NCBI GenBank assembly: GCA_012861695.1
Contig: JAAOOA010000399.1
Span: 8,489,147 to 8,553,146, forward strand
DNA: 64,000 bases
Reading direction: 5' to 3'
From: Trematomus loennbergii
Lineage: Eukaryota > Chordata > Actinopteri > Perciformes > Nototheniidae
A program made the position numbers and the translations under genes. The notes below the pieces were generated by a model that was not told the origin of the DNA, searched no databases, and worked only from the letters and a program-made list of their open reading frames with translations. This document shows positions 13,150-26,782 of this stretch, piece by piece; position 1 is the first letter of the stretch; each line of letters opens with the position of its first letter.

Positions 13150-13494
13150 GGTACCACTTTACAATAAGACTACCATTATAAAGGGTTTACGAATAGTTTG
13201 TAATTCATTTATTAATTAGGTTGTGAACACTTTATAAATCATTAATAAGCTTTTATAAGACATGAGATAAACAGGGCAACTGTGACCGGTTGCTTGCCAA
13301 ATAGTGAGCCCACATCTATCTGTACTGCTAAGCCACTTCGTTTTCTTCATCAGCCAGCATCCTTGGTATCTGTTGTTCACGGAGTTGATTCTCGCTAAGT
13401 AACCATTAATAAAGTGTTTACAACCTAATTCATAACCTAATTATAAACCCTTTATGAATCCGTTATAAGGGTAGGCTTATTGTAAAGTGGTACC
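13150..13494. mobile_element. Palindromic hAT-type MITE
   Basis: Begins GGTACCACTTTACAATAAG and ends with the inverted counterpart CTTATTGTAAAGTGGTACC. A perfect 8-bp TSD AATTAATC is at 13142-13149 and 13495-13502. Complementarity extends well inward (TTAGGTTGTGAACACTTTAT against ATAAAGTGTTTACAACCTAA), leaving a central non-palindromic block of roughly 150 bp. Confidence 0.88.
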
Positions 13495-15094
13495 AATTAA
13501 TCTTATCTACAGTGATATTGCTTTGTCCTGAAATGTTGTTTTAGGTATGTTGATGAGAAGCAAACAACAGAGAACTAATTTGAACACTTCCAGATTAAAT
13601 CAAAACATGTTTAGACTTTAGCAGGCGCCCATTAAAAAGCTCCCTGATCATTAATTGATCTCACTCTTCCTCAGTGATCAACAAGTCGATATCAGTGCTT
13701 CACAGGGAGAGCCTCTGTCCGCGTGATGGTGGAGGCTCCACGCGATAGGTGATTGGGCCTGATTCGGTTTATAGGGGCATAACGTTTCCTGAGCATGACA
13801 AATGTAAACAATGACTTTAGCTGACGCTTTTATCTAAAGCGACTTACAATATATTGATATCTGAATCAGGGCTGCTGCTGTTTACATGAAAGTTAATCGA
13901 TGTCCTAATTGTTGGTAGCCTACTAATTAACCACCAACTATCAATGGGAGATCCTCACCCTATTTCATCCACTTTTTATATTAAGTCTTATGGCTGACTG
14001 TCCCGAGGGACTGAGGCAACGTAAAGACTCCTAAAGCAGAAAAGGAGCTATTGTTTGCTGCGTTTATCAATTTCACTAATTGTATTTCACTTTTTAAGAT
14101 GACCCTTTACAATGAAAAACAAAGAAAAGTAGCCATACACTTTTTAGTTAATGATTAAAGGCCCTGATGAACACTCCTACCCCCTCCTAAATTCAACACC
14201 AATCACCTCTCAATCTATGTGAGCAGTCGTTCCATTGTTATTCTGATTGCGCGCATCCGCTTGAGCTGTTTTATCTCCAACCAGAGGTTACCCATGGTCA
14301 TATCCATAAGAGCTCCCAGTGCCTGTGTGCTCCTTCTTTACATCCACTCACAAAAAGCCATTGTGAATTTGACCACTGAAATCCGATTCTCCTCTTTTTT
14401 CCTCAACTTGAGGGTAAGGTTTTGAACACATCTCAGCCACATGGACATAAGGATTTGAGGAGGTGGCACTTGGATTTGCGGCGCTGTCAGGGCAGGTCAC
14501 TTTCCTCCAGCCTGTAAAAATCGCAGGTTTGTGAAATGCCATCTCCCGTTTTATCTCACCAAGGCCTGTACGCTTAACACCCGATAGCCACCCTGAGAGG
14601 ATTTCAGCAGACTTGGAAAGACTGTCTGGCGGCTGCTCCGGAGACGTGGATTTGGGCGGTTTTTTCTGTTATTGTGGATAATTCCTTGCTTAGCGTTTTT
14701 TTTAAATTCTGTATGCAGTGAATGGCTGGCACAGCAGGCCTAGTGATTTCTCTGAAACATATGGGAGTTTCATGAGTACGGGGGTCTGGGATCACCAAAG
14801 ACTGAAACGCAATCTACCATTTTCAGTGACTCAGCGCGCCTGGTACGAGACCAGATATTTTCAGTTTCAGGTTTAAAGATGACAAAGGCATCTATCAAGT
14901 CCATCCTCAGCGAGGCTGGACATTGAAACTATGCGTGACCACTGAGCCGGACCTTGAAGATTGAATGGGCATGTTTGGCACGGTACCTATTTGTCTGAAT
15001 CCCCACCTTGTAGCAACAGGTTAGACACCTGGCCTCCCCCAAATGCTCTTATAGCGCTAGGCTTTGACTTTACTCCTCTCCGATATTTTCCCTC

Positions 15095-18000
15095 ATGCCT
15101 CCCACCATGGTGGAGCACAACGGCCTGGACATGTGCCTTAACAAGTACTGTCACAGTTCCTCCTCGTCGTCCAGCTCAGAGCAAGACAAGAAGATTTTCA
15201 GCAAACTAAAACTCAGTTTGTCAGGGGATTACCCGAGGAAGAACGCAGAGATCCTCAGCGGCCAGTACGGGACCAACCTGCTGCTGATCGGGCTGGCGTT
15301 GATGCTGGCCATCTCGCACCATGGCCCCTCTGTCAAGGAAGAGCACCTGCTGTCCTTTGTCACATGCCTCATGATCCTCCAGCTGATCTGGATGATGTGG
15401 TACATCCTGGTGCGGGAGAGACAGAAAAACACTCGGACAGAGAAAGATGTCCACGCCACTACATGCTGGATAAGAGGTGAGCTTGTAAGATTACAGCAGC
15501 AGTAAATGCAAAATCAATCTAATTGATTTTTTAATGTTTTCCATGTGTCTAGAGATAAAATGAGATCACACATCAACATAATGCAATATCAAATGGTTTG
15601 TGATTGATTGAACAATGTTTTGCTAAACCAGAGTGACAGTTTTTAAATTGATCTTTATTTCTCTGTAGGTGGTTTGACTCTCCTTGCACTCCTTTCACTG
15701 ATCATGGACGCTTTCCGAATCGGGTATTATGTTGGCTATCAGTCTTGTGTGTCTGCTGTGCTTGGGGTATATCCTGTCATCCATGCAACTCACACCATTG
15801 CACAGGTACGTTTCTAAACCCACTTTCATGTCAATACACAATAATCTTTAAGCAGTGTTACACGCTGTTTTTTTTTGCTGTGCACCACTTAACCAGGTAG
15901 GTCTTTGAATAATGTGGTCTTTGTTGTTGAGGCGAGCACAGAGTTGCTGCAATAATATAATCCTGTCATTGTCCATGTTATTTGAGTGTTACTGACAAGG
16001 GAAATCCTTCTGGTGAGGGGATTTAAATTATACTCAAGTGGTTTTTGCTGTCTATAAAATAGGTTTGAATAAGAAACATGTTGGATAAAAATGTGTCTTT
16101 TTAACTGTTGTGTCTTGTTTTTTGCATTTTGTTTAGGTGCATTTTCTCTGGTTTCACATCAAGGATGTCATCAAGAGCTTTGAAACATTTGAGAGGTATG
16201 TGAAAAGTGTAATTACATAATTTAACAACACTTTTTTGACATCACAATCATGAGAAATATCAACTTCAACTAAAGAATGAGCAAAATATTGAATCTGCAT
16301 GCATCCAGATCACAACAACTTGTATCATCATCCTAACACTGCCCTATGCTGTCAAATGAACGCTCATAAACTTGTTTCTCTCCAGATTTGGTGTAATCCA
16401 TGCAGTCTTTACAAACCTCCTCCTGTGGTGCAACGGCGTCATGTCAGAAGCCGAGCACTTCTTGAACAACCATAAGAGAAGACTCTCTGCGCTGGGCTAC
16501 GGAAACCTCACTATAGGTAAGGGCCAAGGGGTTGATTGCTGGCTTGTACCTGGAAGACAAGTACAATAGTCCACTTGAGAGCTCACTTCAATGGATGAAA
16601 GAAATGAGGGAAGGAGAGGAGGGAAGGAGAGGGGAAGGGAGGTTAGCTCTGCAGCCCAGTGGGTCTTGTTTGTGTCGAACGTCTCTCTATTAGGTTTCAG
16701 GAGACACACAGTGTTGCTAGTGCTAGTTCACCACCACCCTCCTTGGCAACCCCCCCGCTTGACCTCAGACGGCTTTGTCCCCAGGCTGCTTACTCCCATG
16801 GGTGCTGCAATTACAGTAACTGATACATCTAAGCCCAGGGTTGGGGGGTTCGGCTGCTCCTCCTCATATCCGGCTGACTGTGAGGCTGGCTGCACCCTGA
16901 CTGTTGTTTCATTTTTAATTAAAGACTGCAGTACCATAGTGGTGGCCTTCGGGAGGGGATAAGGGGGGGGGGGGGGCACACGGCAGGGTTTTGTTGAGAT
17001 GATCTCTAGAGGGCATCAGCATTACCATAGCGTGGCAGGCTTGACAAGGAGGAAGTATAAGAAGTGCATTGTCATCACCATCTCAGATTTTCAGCTAATG
17101 AGTCGGGTTTCTAATAAAATCAGGAGAATATGACGAATGAATAAGACCATCAAGGGGTCAGATAGGAATTTATAATGGAGCTTTGTGCTGCAAGATAGCG
17201 CCCAAACTTTTATTAAAAAAACAGACACGATTTGAACTCGCTACCCTCTGAATTATTGAAAAAGGCTCAAAGAAATCTATTAAAATGTGAATGCCCTCAC
17301 AAATCCAAATACTTAAGAAGTGGTGAAAAGGACCATGCTCATTTCTTAGTTGTAGGGAAGGGAAGAAACATACCGTGGTTGTGATTGAACTGGTCACAAC
17401 TAGTAAATAGTGTGCAATGACAAAATACATTGCAGCTACAAGCAAAACCGTTGGGAAACACCGCCTTAGTAAACAGAGATGTGATCTTCTGATCTCTTAG
17501 GACTGTAAATAGGTGTGTAAATAAGATTGCACTGTAGCAAAAGGAAGTCAACAAACCCAATCTGCAATTCAAAATAGTTCTCTTTAAACATGTACGATAA
17601 GATTGGATTAGAGTAAAGGTTCGGTGGCCCCTCAAAGCTTTGTTTACAGTTAAAATATGTTAACATTAAATTACATACATCTTCAAAGCCCAGATACGAC
17701 ATGTTTCCTTCATTCAGTGTGGTCACCAATATTTTATTGGAGTATATTCAAAAGTATTGCCATGTTCTATCATGAGCCTATTTTCATTCAGGAACATGTG
17801 TGCAGGAAGGGGACTTAGATTATAGTGCACAAGTGTGTGTATGAATTTGTAAACTGATCGCGCCCCCCATTTGCTTCAATTCATCACATCTTTTCTCCAC
17901 GTTTTGATTCGTCAATCGATTGAGATATACATGAAATATTTTCTTCAAGAATTCAAGTTAACACAGGATGCATGTCGAATACACAAATGGCAGTCTTGTG

Positions 18001-19899
18001 GATAAGGTATTCCTCTAATGTTGTTTTAAAAGACAGAATTAGTATTAATGTAGAGCAGCATAAACATGTCTCTCATGAATTTGCATCTGTTTTTATTTGT
18101 GTTGCAGTGCACTCTGAACCCCACTGTAACTGCACCACCAGCACTTGCTCCATGTTCTCCAGCAGCCTCTTCTATCTCTATCCCTTCAACGTCGAGTATC
18201 ACATCTTTGTCTCCGCCATGCTCTTTGTCATGTGGAAGAACATTGGGCGGACCATTGACCTCTCCTCGAACCGTAAGAGGCTGGCTACCAAAACCCAAGG
18301 CCTGACGGTTGGCCCCATCCTGGGTCTTCTTGCACTGGCCAGCACTATCGGGATCCTGGTGGTCTACGTCACCCATGTGGAGGAATCCCTCAAGATGCGC
18401 CAGTCAGCCATTTCCATGTTCTACATTTACGGCATTGTCATGCTGGTTTTCATGTGCTCTGCTGGTGCTTCAGGTCTGATAATATATCGAGCTGATCACG
18501 TGCCGCTCGACACCTCCAAGAACCCATCCAGACAGCTGGACACGGAGCTGCTGTTCGGGTCCTCCATCGGCTCCTGGCTCATGTCCTGGTGCAGCATAGT
18601 GGCCGTGTTAGGGGCCGACAGCAGCCCTCCTTACCGCTGGACCAACCTCATATACTCCCTGCTAATTGTGCTGGAGAAGTACATCCAGAACCTCTTTGTC
18701 GTGGAGTCCCTGTATCGCAAGCAAGAGGATGGCGAGAGGGAGGACCCCGAGTTACCAGCTTCTCCAGAAATCTTCTCGGTGACGTCGTCTTTGGCCCCGC
18801 CGTACAACGGCATCATCAACCGGGCATATGTGAGTCCTGACAGAACCTGCAGCACCATGGAGAACGAGCAGGAGGAGAGCGGACAGGTGTACAGATGTCC
18901 CAGGAAACCTTCCGAGGTGCCGCTGACCGTTGGAAACAAAGTAAAGGAGCCCACAAACATCAAGAGGCAAATCCTGAAAAACATTGCTGTCTTCCTGATT
19001 ATGTGCAATATTTCGGTAAGCATTTGTATTTGTCAACCTGCATGTAGATCATTACGTTAACGTTTTTTTATGGTAGTGACACACCCACAGAAAATGATCA
19101 CTCAACTTTGTCGTTACCTGCGGAGCATTTGAGCTTCTTTTAGCTCATTATTTGGGTTTTCATTTTCATCACTCTTATTAACATAGCTGTCAGCTTTTTT
19201 TTAAGCGACGAGCTTGTATGTTAGTCTTGTAGGCAGACACAGATGTCAACTAGCTTTTGAACATAGTGAAGCATTTAGCAGCGATTGAGCAAGATATTTC
19301 CTCAAAGAAGAGCCAACCGTGAGTGAAGGCGCCCAGAAACACAACTTCAAATGAGTGCTAAAATTGCTTTAAGTAAAGTGGTAGCCTTTTGCTAACAGCT
19401 TAACAAGGTCACTATAATGACGCTATTCAAAGTTCCAGTTCCGCCAAGGCAATGCCCTATCTAACAATGCTGACAAGAGTGAAAAAAGAATTGGTGTCTC
19501 TGCCCATAATACAGCTTTACTCAAAATGTAATGTGTTCTTGGCCAATGCCTTCCACCAAGTTTCCAAGCTTCTTGAGAATCAGGCTAGTTGTTTTTATCC
19601 GTAATCCTGACCTCCTTGGCGAGGGTGACAATATGTCAATGTAGTGAGTACAGCAGGTTTTGCTGCCCCCAAGTGGCCAAAACAAGTAAATTCAGGATTA
19701 ACTAATTAAAGTTCTGTCTTTCTTTCAGCTGTGGATCCTTCCTGCCTTTGGCTGCCGGCCACAGTACGACAACGGGTTGGAACAGGAGACGTTTGGCTTC
19801 AGCATATGGACCACAGTTCTCAATTTCGCTATTCCTTTGAACCTTTTCTACCGCATGCACTCAGTCGCCTCCCTTTTCGAGGTGTTCCGCCGAGTCTGA
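15095..19899 (+). CDS. otop1: Otopetrin-1 proton channel, 6 coding exons
   Basis: Coding exons 15095-15476, 15669-15805, 16137-16195, 16386-16516, 18108-19015 and 19729-19899 sum to 1788 nt (595 aa plus TGA). All introns are GT...AG and phases close. Mouse Otop1 is 600 aa. OTOP1 is a twelve-pass plasma-membrane proton channel, needed for otolith/otoconia formation in the inner ear and acting as the sour sensor in taste cells. Visible hydrophobic segments include about 60-75 and 85-106 in exon 1, several in exon 5, and two in the last exon. Family blocks seen include HFLWFHIKDVIK, TNLLLWCNGVMSE, HCNCTT and the C-terminal FYRMHSVASLFEVF. A serine run (residues 21-28) and a variable hydrophilic loop before TM11 are the less conserved parts. 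A second in-frame ATG at 15107 (MVEH...) is an equally good start. The 3' UTR reaches AATAAA at 20850 or 21181. Confidence 0.95.
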
Positions 19900-22884
19900 C
19901 ATAATAGCAGACGGCTGACAACGCCAGATAACATGCACATGAACACTTGTCACCACCGGCTCCCGAGAGTGTCTCCCAGCGCAGGTCAGCCGTTCAGGAG
20001 GCGGTCTGGGTCACACTCCAACAGACTTGGCAAAAAAGCTGTGGAGACGAACAAAACGTAGATCCCTCTGTGTGGGGATTAAGGAGGAAGACGAACCTAT
20101 TAGCCCATGTTCCTTGGAGAATGACCTTGTACAACACGAGGCTTATTAAAAATGGTGATGAGAAGGACCTTTGGTTTTGAGAATAGACCTTTGTACTTCT
20201 TTTTCTGTAGTCACAGTTCAGTAGGCTTTCCTCACTGGTTCATTGTGTAAAATGTATACGCTGTAACCGACACACACATTTTGTATTGTTTCATGCTACT
20301 AGTATTTAGTAGCTCACTGAATACAATGGCTAAGAAACCCCTGTCACAAACATCTAGAGAGAGCAAGAGAGCCACAAGTGACCCCTACTCTATCTGCATG
20401 TAAAGTGTTCATACTGTCTATGGATATGGTTCTCATTTCATTCCCTTAGTAGTTCAATTCAAATGACGAACTAACACTTGAGCTGCAAAGGTAGCTGCAA
20501 TCTGAGCACTATATTTTGTATTATCTCTATGAGTTGGACTACAGTTCTCGGACTCTCAGTTGTATAAGGTTGATCAATGTCGCTTTGTTCTATGATCCTC
20601 TTCTGTCAAGTTGTGTTCAAAATTACGTGTTACTGTCTAGATAACAGTTTTAGGTCAAATAACAAATCCACTGTCAAAGAAGTGATTCACTTTATGGCCC
20701 GTTGATGTTAAATAAATAACAAGGTAATATTGTTCAAATCAGGTGGCCCTATATTGTCAAAAGTGAAAATCTTGTATCAAAATTGTTTGAGGATTTTTAC
20801 ACAATATAAAAGAATGAAGAGCTTGTATGTTTACACCTCAAAGATAATCAATAAAACCCACCCAGTCTGTGACACTACTTTTTAAACATATAAAACACAG
20901 ATATACTGTATACTTGTACTGTACCATTTTTATATCCAATCAATGTATACCATAGTCAGTTCTCAACCTGGTGCTATCTCACTTTGTGCCAACTTATGGT
21001 AAAAAAACATGTTTTTTTTATTTAGGTGCAAATCCAATGTTATATAATCTTTGTAAATACTGTCGTGCTGATCAAAATCATTCAGACACTGTGTTACGAG
21101 TTTTATGAAATTCTAATGAAATGGTGCTCATATGAAATAATGTGTACAATAGTGATGAGTGTATACCTTTTGCCTGTTGAAATAAAGACTAGCTTTCTTT
21201 TGTTCATAAAGAGGACGTGTCATGTGGTTTTCTGCTTTACACCGAAGATCTCTGATCAATGTTCCTACATTGTTACCTTTTTATTTAACCTTCAGCCTTG
21301 GACATTTTCACTGACTTTCTTGATAGGCAGGCTTTGTAGTACATATTTACTTCACAAGGTGCGCCAAGTATTTATGCTTTTCCAGGAGCTTAATCTCACA
21401 GTACAAAAACTCCATTGGTATTTTCAACTACAGTTTGGATTATTTCACAATCATACATTTAGAGAGATTCAAAAGTCATTACATTTAGAGAATCACATTT
21501 TCTTTTCAGATATATGAATAAATGGGCATTTATCATGATCTCTTAACTGAACATCGACCAACAATAACTTTATTCGTATTTTCAATGTTTAACTGCTTTT
21601 TTTACTTCTAACATACAGCCACAATATTCTATACAAACCATTCTAGACATTATTCTCTTCGACACTTGACAGACACTTGAGTTCTTTCAGCATGACAATT
21701 CACCAGCTCTAGTAACATTTGTATTAATTTAATACGTGAAGTATAACAAATGTTGTTCCTGGCACAAGTTGCCTCCTGCCTCCAGAGATTATAGGTTACT
21801 CCAGAGTATTTGGCATCGGGCGCTGGGGGATTATTTTTACGTAGTGTCACAACGATTTGACAGGCACGCAGACATATCTAAAAATACCTCATGACGTTTC
21901 AAAGCCGGAAACGCCACTGCTGCTGCACAGACAGACGCGCAGACGGAACTGGAGCGAGTCCGCAGAGAGTGTGAATGTGACTCACCTGTTCAGGGTGACT
22001 CTGAAAAGTGGTTGAGCTATTTGCCCCATTCTGTGGTCGTCAATTCGCAAATAACCTAAAAAAAACAAAAACATAATGCATACTATTTTAAAAGACCCAT
22101 TGGATTTTTTCCTAAATCATATATTAAAACTACAATATAGCTTTTAATGCCATGTTGTAAAACATGTTTCTAAAATACTGAGGGATTCTGAAGACATTTG
22201 CCTTTTCAGCACCATGGACAGCTCTTTGCTTGGTTCCCTTTGCAATCACAGTTCCTCCTCATGGTTTAAATAATTATGCTGATTGGGTGAGTCTAAAATC
22301 TTTATTAAGTTAATACAATTAAATACTCTCTTTGGTTCTTTATTAATAGTTTGTCAATTGTGTGGACACAGTTTGATCCTGCACACAAAACCATGTCTCC
22401 ATATTGTTTCTCCTGTCACTGCAGTGTTATGTGATGGCACATCCCCATGGAGAGGATAGACGATCCATAACTGAAATATATCTCTACACTGAATTTGAAT
22501 TTGACTCCTTCAAAAATGTGTAGGGCTTCTCCTCACACCCTTTCCTAGCGCAGTGCTGTGCGTAACCCCACCCACTAAGGAGGCGTGATTCTGCAACCAA
22601 TGCGCCCAGCCCTGGTCAGGTTAGTGCGCGTTAGGGACTCCCTGCGCACCCACACCGCGTGCAGGATACCTCGGACTGAGAGATTCGCAGGGGCAGCCAG
22701 GTCAGACGACCGGACCCAGGCACGGATTTCAACATGCGCTCCTCTCTGCTTACTGCGTCCCAGCTCCAAAGCGCACCTGGCACGTTGCACGGCTCAGTTT
22801 AAGGCGATCAATTTTCTCTTTCTCTGTGTTTTGCACTCCACATCAGGCTGGCAACCGAGCGTGTCAATGGGAACAATACTATGA
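19900..22884. other. otop1 3' UTR, otop1-drd5 spacer, drd5 5' UTR
   Basis: Candidate otop1 polyadenylation signals AATAAA are at 20850-20855 and 21181-21186; the latter is followed by T/G-rich sequence. A GC-rich stretch near 22550-22880 just upstream of drd5 is probably its promoter and 5' leader. A very short upstream ORF (ATG at 22881, five codons including stop) overlaps the first drd5 ATG. No other gene seen. Confidence 0.55.
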
Positions 22885-24333
22885 ATGGCTGTTAACTGCG
22901 CCTGTCCTCGCGCGCGGAGCAATGGACTGCAGTTTTACCTGAAGAGACACATGGAGAACCCAGCAAAGTATCTCTCAGCGGTGCAGGTGATGGAATCAGC
23001 GCCGGCACCCCTCGGAGAAACTATGTGGAACACCACCGAAACGGAGGCAACAAAGGACGGCAGGACGGATATGGTGGCGCGCACCGTGACGGGCTGTCTG
23101 CTGTCCCTGCTCATCCTGTTGACCCTCCTGGGGAACATCATGGTGTGCTCCGCGGTGCTGCGCTTTCGGCCCCTGCGGACCAAAGTCACCAACATTTTCA
23201 TCGTCTCCCTGGCTCTATCGGATTTATTCGTGGCCATCCTGGTGATGCCCTGGAAAGCTGTGGCAGAGGTGGCGGGGTACTGGCCGTTTGGCACTTTCTG
23301 TAACGTCTGGGTAGCGTTTGACATTATGTGCTCCACCGCCTCCATCCTCAACCTCTGCATCATCAGCATGGATAGATACTGGGCCATCTCGAGCCCCTTC
23401 CACTACGAGAGGAAGATGACCCAGAGAGTTGCCTTTGTTATGATAAGCATAACTTGGACGTTGTCTGTGCTCATCTCATTCATACCGGTCCAGCTGAACT
23501 GGCATAAAGCCAACGATGACGAAACAGCGGGGACGCACAACTCCTCCACGAGCCGGCTGTTGGAGGAGAACTGCGACTCCAGCCTGAGCAGAGAGTATGC
23601 CATCTCCTCCTCTTTGATAAGTTTCTATATTCCCGTCGCGATTATGATTGTGACTTACACCCGAATATACCGGATCGCACAAATACAAATTAGAAGAATA
23701 GCCTCCCTAGAGAGAGCAGCAGAGCACGCGCAAAGTTGCAGGACAAACAGAATAGAGTGCCAACGCCATAACACCTTGAAAACGTCAATTAAACGCGAGA
23801 CCAAAGTTTTCAAAACTCTGTCGGTGATTATGGGTGTGTTTGTGTTTTGCTGGTTACCTTTCTTCATCCTAAACTGTATGGTCCCGTTCTGCGACAGGCC
23901 GGCCACAGATCAGGACGCGGGCCTGCCGTGCGTAAGCGAAACCACTTTCGACGTGTTCGTGTGGTTCGGCTGGACCAACTCCTCCCTGAACCCCATCATC
24001 TACGCCTTCAACGCAGAGTTTAGGAAGGCTTTTGCGAGCCTCCTGGGCTGTCGCAACTTCTGCTCCAGTACGCCAGTGGAAACTGTGAACATCAGTAACG
24101 AGCTGGTCTCCTATAATCAAGACACCCTCACCCACAAGGAGATCGTGAACGCATACGTGAACATGATGCCCAACGTGGTTGAATGTATCGAGCACGAAGA
24201 GACTTTTGACAGGATTTCTCAGTATTCTCACAACAATGAAATCGCCACCGACTCTGTTTGTGACTTGGAAGACTGCGAGGCAGATATCAGTCTTGACAGG
24301 ATGTCACCGTTCACACCCAATGGAATACACTGA
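22885..24333 (+). CDS. drd5: D1-class dopamine receptor D5 (D1B), single coding exon
   Basis: Intronless 482-aa open frame; human DRD5 is 477 aa and also single-exon. It is a plasma-membrane Gs-coupled GPCR that binds dopamine and raises cAMP. Seen: TM1 N84, TM2 D113, TM3 amine-binding D146, DRY at 163-165, TM5 serines S242, S243 and S246, CWLP at 322-325, NPIIY at 369-373, candidate disulfide C139-C349, possible palmitoylated C389/C393, and N-glycosylation sites N49 and N219. The second extracellular loop and the long C-terminal tail ending FTPNGIH are D5-like rather than D1-like. Start uncertainty: ATG 22951 (residue 23) would give 460 aa and an N terminus closer to the family. The extra 22 residues are basic and cysteine-rich, and neither ATG has a purine at -3. 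Teleosts can carry drd5a and drd5b; I cannot say which this is. AATAAA at 25513 may end the 3' UTR. Confidence 0.95.
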   Translation: MAVNCACPRARSNGLQFYLKRHMENPAKYLSAVQVMESAPAPLGETMWNTTETEATKDGRTDMVARTVTGCLLSLLILLTLLGNIMVCSAVLRFRPLRTKVTNIFIVSLALSDLFVAILVMPWKAVAEVAGYWPFGTFCNVWVAFDIMCSTASILNLCIISMDRYWAISSPFHYERKMTQRVAFVMISITWTLSVLISFIPVQLNWHKANDDETAGTHNSSTSRLLEENCDSSLSREYAISSSLISFYIPVAIMIVTYTRIYRIAQIQIRRIASLERAAEHAQSCRTNRIECQRHNTLKTSIKRETKVFKTLSVIMGVFVFCWLPFFILNCMVPFCDRPATDQDAGLPCVSETTFDVFVWFGWTNSSLNPIIYAFNAEFRKAFASLLGCRNFCSSTPVETVNISNELVSYNQDTLTHKEIVNAYVNMMPNVVECIEHEETFDRISQYSHNNEIATDSVCDLEDCEADISLDRMSPFTPNGIH

Positions 24334-26782
24334 CTCCAACGTTGTTCTCCCAGTGCATTTGGATGTATTACTTATAATAATCTCATCGTTCATCACCTCT
24401 TTTGTCCAGAAGCTGCTCTCCATATGAGCCCACATGGTGAGGATCTACCACGCTCTGAGCAGCTGCTGCATGGACACTTCAGCAGGGTGCATGCCTCTCT
24501 AGCCACCAGTCCCCCCTGCCGCCGCTTTATGTCAATAATGAGATGTGACGTTGTTGTTCTGTTCTGAAATAAGTGATGTAGGTGTTTATTTACATGACAA
24601 GTGAAGTCTTTGTTTCATCTGTTAAAAAGTTAAATGTAAGCTGTTGTTTACCGGAAAGGCTTCTGTGTCTCATCCACTTGCAGGGGGGAAAAAATGTTTG
24701 TAAAAACTCACATGAGGAATTATAATGGAAACCTTTTTGCTGCTTAAAAACCTCCGTGTATCCAGTGCCCGCCTTTCCACTGAGTATGAAAACTGAGGGA
24801 AGCCTTACTGACAGTGCAACCAAGATATCTCTACTCAAATGCAGTCATTTTCAGCGCCTTATCTTATTTAAGGAAGAGTTTTGAGACGAGAAAGGAATGT
24901 GTCTAAAGTTACATGATGCCAAAATGCAGTATCAAAGTGTTTTACCCATGCACTACACCCACCCTGATGGCTCCTCCAGCACACCCTCTCTGCCTCCTTT
25001 ATGCAGTTTGATCACAGATGGCCGGAGGAAAAACACGATTTAAAGGCACCAGACCTAATGCTATAAACTTGCAAGAGTTACACTGAAATCCAAATCAAAT
25101 AGTTCTGACCAGAACCAGCAGTTATTAAAGCGGTCAAAATCGTTAACTATTTTCTGTAACCTTCATTTCTCCTTGAGGCCAAAACTACTGAATGGTTCTG
25201 CGTTATCAACCAGTCAGCTCTTACTGACCTTACAAAAGAAAAGAAAGGATCAAGGCTGTCCTGCACGACCAAAGATTTCAAGGAGGGAATCAATAACTCT
25301 GACACAATAAGGCTACAGCGTTTGTCAGCTGCAGGAATAATTGCTATAGAAAGCCTGTACAGACACATACACACACACGCACAAGGGCCACTGGGCCAAC
25401 ACAACTGGATGTCATACATCACCTCTCCAACACCTCTATCTTTGTACTGTACAGGTGACCTGATCTGAATGTATACTGTACTTTAAACAGTGAAGTGTGT
25501 CATCATTTGTCTAATAAAATGTGTCATGCTGAGAGGAACAGAGTGGTATCTTCCTGAAGGTCACATTACAGTTTATGGGGTTTCACGAGTGGACAAACTT
25601 TGCTGGGTTGCAGTTTTTTTTTTTACTTTAGTTCAACCTTCATTTCAAGTGTACTCAGCAGCTCTTATGCATATTCAACTCTGACCCCTATTCTTTTTTC
25701 AAAGTCATTTTTTAGCTCTTTGGACAGTTTCACAGCAGAGAAAGGAGTATTACTTTTGGCAGAGAAACAGAGAGTGAGTCAGAGGTCCCCAGAAGACTAC
25801 AACGGCATTATGTTAAAGTGGTGCGTATGTTAGAGTCTGCAGCTCCTCCAGGGCTCTTCCTTCGACCGTCATGTCCTCCAGATTGAAACACCTGAAATAT
25901 TTCTTCCGACAGGGCTAGAGAGTCAAATAAAAATAATAAGCAGTTGTGTATATATGTTAGTAAAGTAATAAAAAGTAATAAGAACACAGCTTGAAGAACA
26001 GATCTGCCTTTCATGGTGGTGTCTTCTTCTTGGCAAGTGTTTAACACACTGCGTTGTTTTCTTTGAACCAATATCAATACTTTCATACAGAAGCTCTACC
26101 AAAGCGGGAGTAAGACCACAATGCGTCAGTTGAATTGCCAACGGCATCTGTCAATTCAATCTTTCTGCAAGCTGAGAAAAAACACCCGTCAGTGTGTCCA
26201 TCTTATAAAGGTCTAGGCACACAAGACTTACAGACACATTCAGCTTTTTGTATGTAAATAATTACAATAATAACTCGATAAATACATTTACCTCACCCTT
26301 TGAGATTCTTACCTGCCTTTTGTCAGAAATTGACCTTTAATCTGGATGCTTGGTACTTACTTTTCAGTGGTGTTTATTTGAAGTACTAGGCACACTGATG
26401 GACGGATTCACAATTCACGTCTTCTCCGAGGGCTAGAATATGCATATTGCATCTGGAGAGAATAAAGAAATATAAAGTCTGAGCCAATTATCTCTGTTGT
26501 CGGCCCACCAAGGAAGTCATTTGCTGCTGCAGTGTGTTCATGTACAGCATGCCAAGTGAAATAAATAAACATAAACAATAACAACTTAATTTGAATTTCT
26601 AAAACTTTATGTGACCTTTCTCTGAACCCAAGTTTTCATTTTGACTCATGCATTGGGGGCATAGGGACAAACAGAGGCAGTGGTGGAAGGAATAGAGAGC
26701 GCTTTATATTTAAGGGGGATTTGTGATGCCCTTTGTGACTCCAGAGGGAACTTTGTGGACTCGGATACATTACTTCATCTGG
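24334..26782. other. drd5 3' flank, no further gene seen
   Basis: Probably drd5 3' UTR up to about 25530 (AATAAA at 25513-25518), then non-coding. A fragment with the hAT-like start CAGTGGTGGAAGGAATA occurs near 26679. Short open frames on both strands here show no family resemblance or splice context. Confidence 0.5.

Larger units (their letters stand above)
10944..15094. other. tmem128 3' UTR and tmem128-otop1 spacer
   Basis: AT-rich. An AATAAA at 11782-11787 is a candidate tmem128 polyadenylation signal. A retroelement tail lies at about 13030-13115, a hAT-type MITE at 13150-13494, and an L2/SINE-like tail (GACGCTTTTATCTAAAGCGA) at about 13810-13855. The last 150 bp should contain the otop1 5' UTR. 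No other exon could be supported. Confidence 0.55.

Noticed and set aside
17972..18107. N-terminal extension of otop1 exon 5 frame upstream of 18108
   Set aside because: It is intron 4 sequence. The TTGCAG acceptor at 18102-18107 and phase with exon 4 fix the exon start.
22585..22884. 99-codon frame just upstream of drd5, nearly fused to it
   Set aside because: Different frame from drd5, GC-rich leader sequence, no domain; best read as 5' UTR/promoter.
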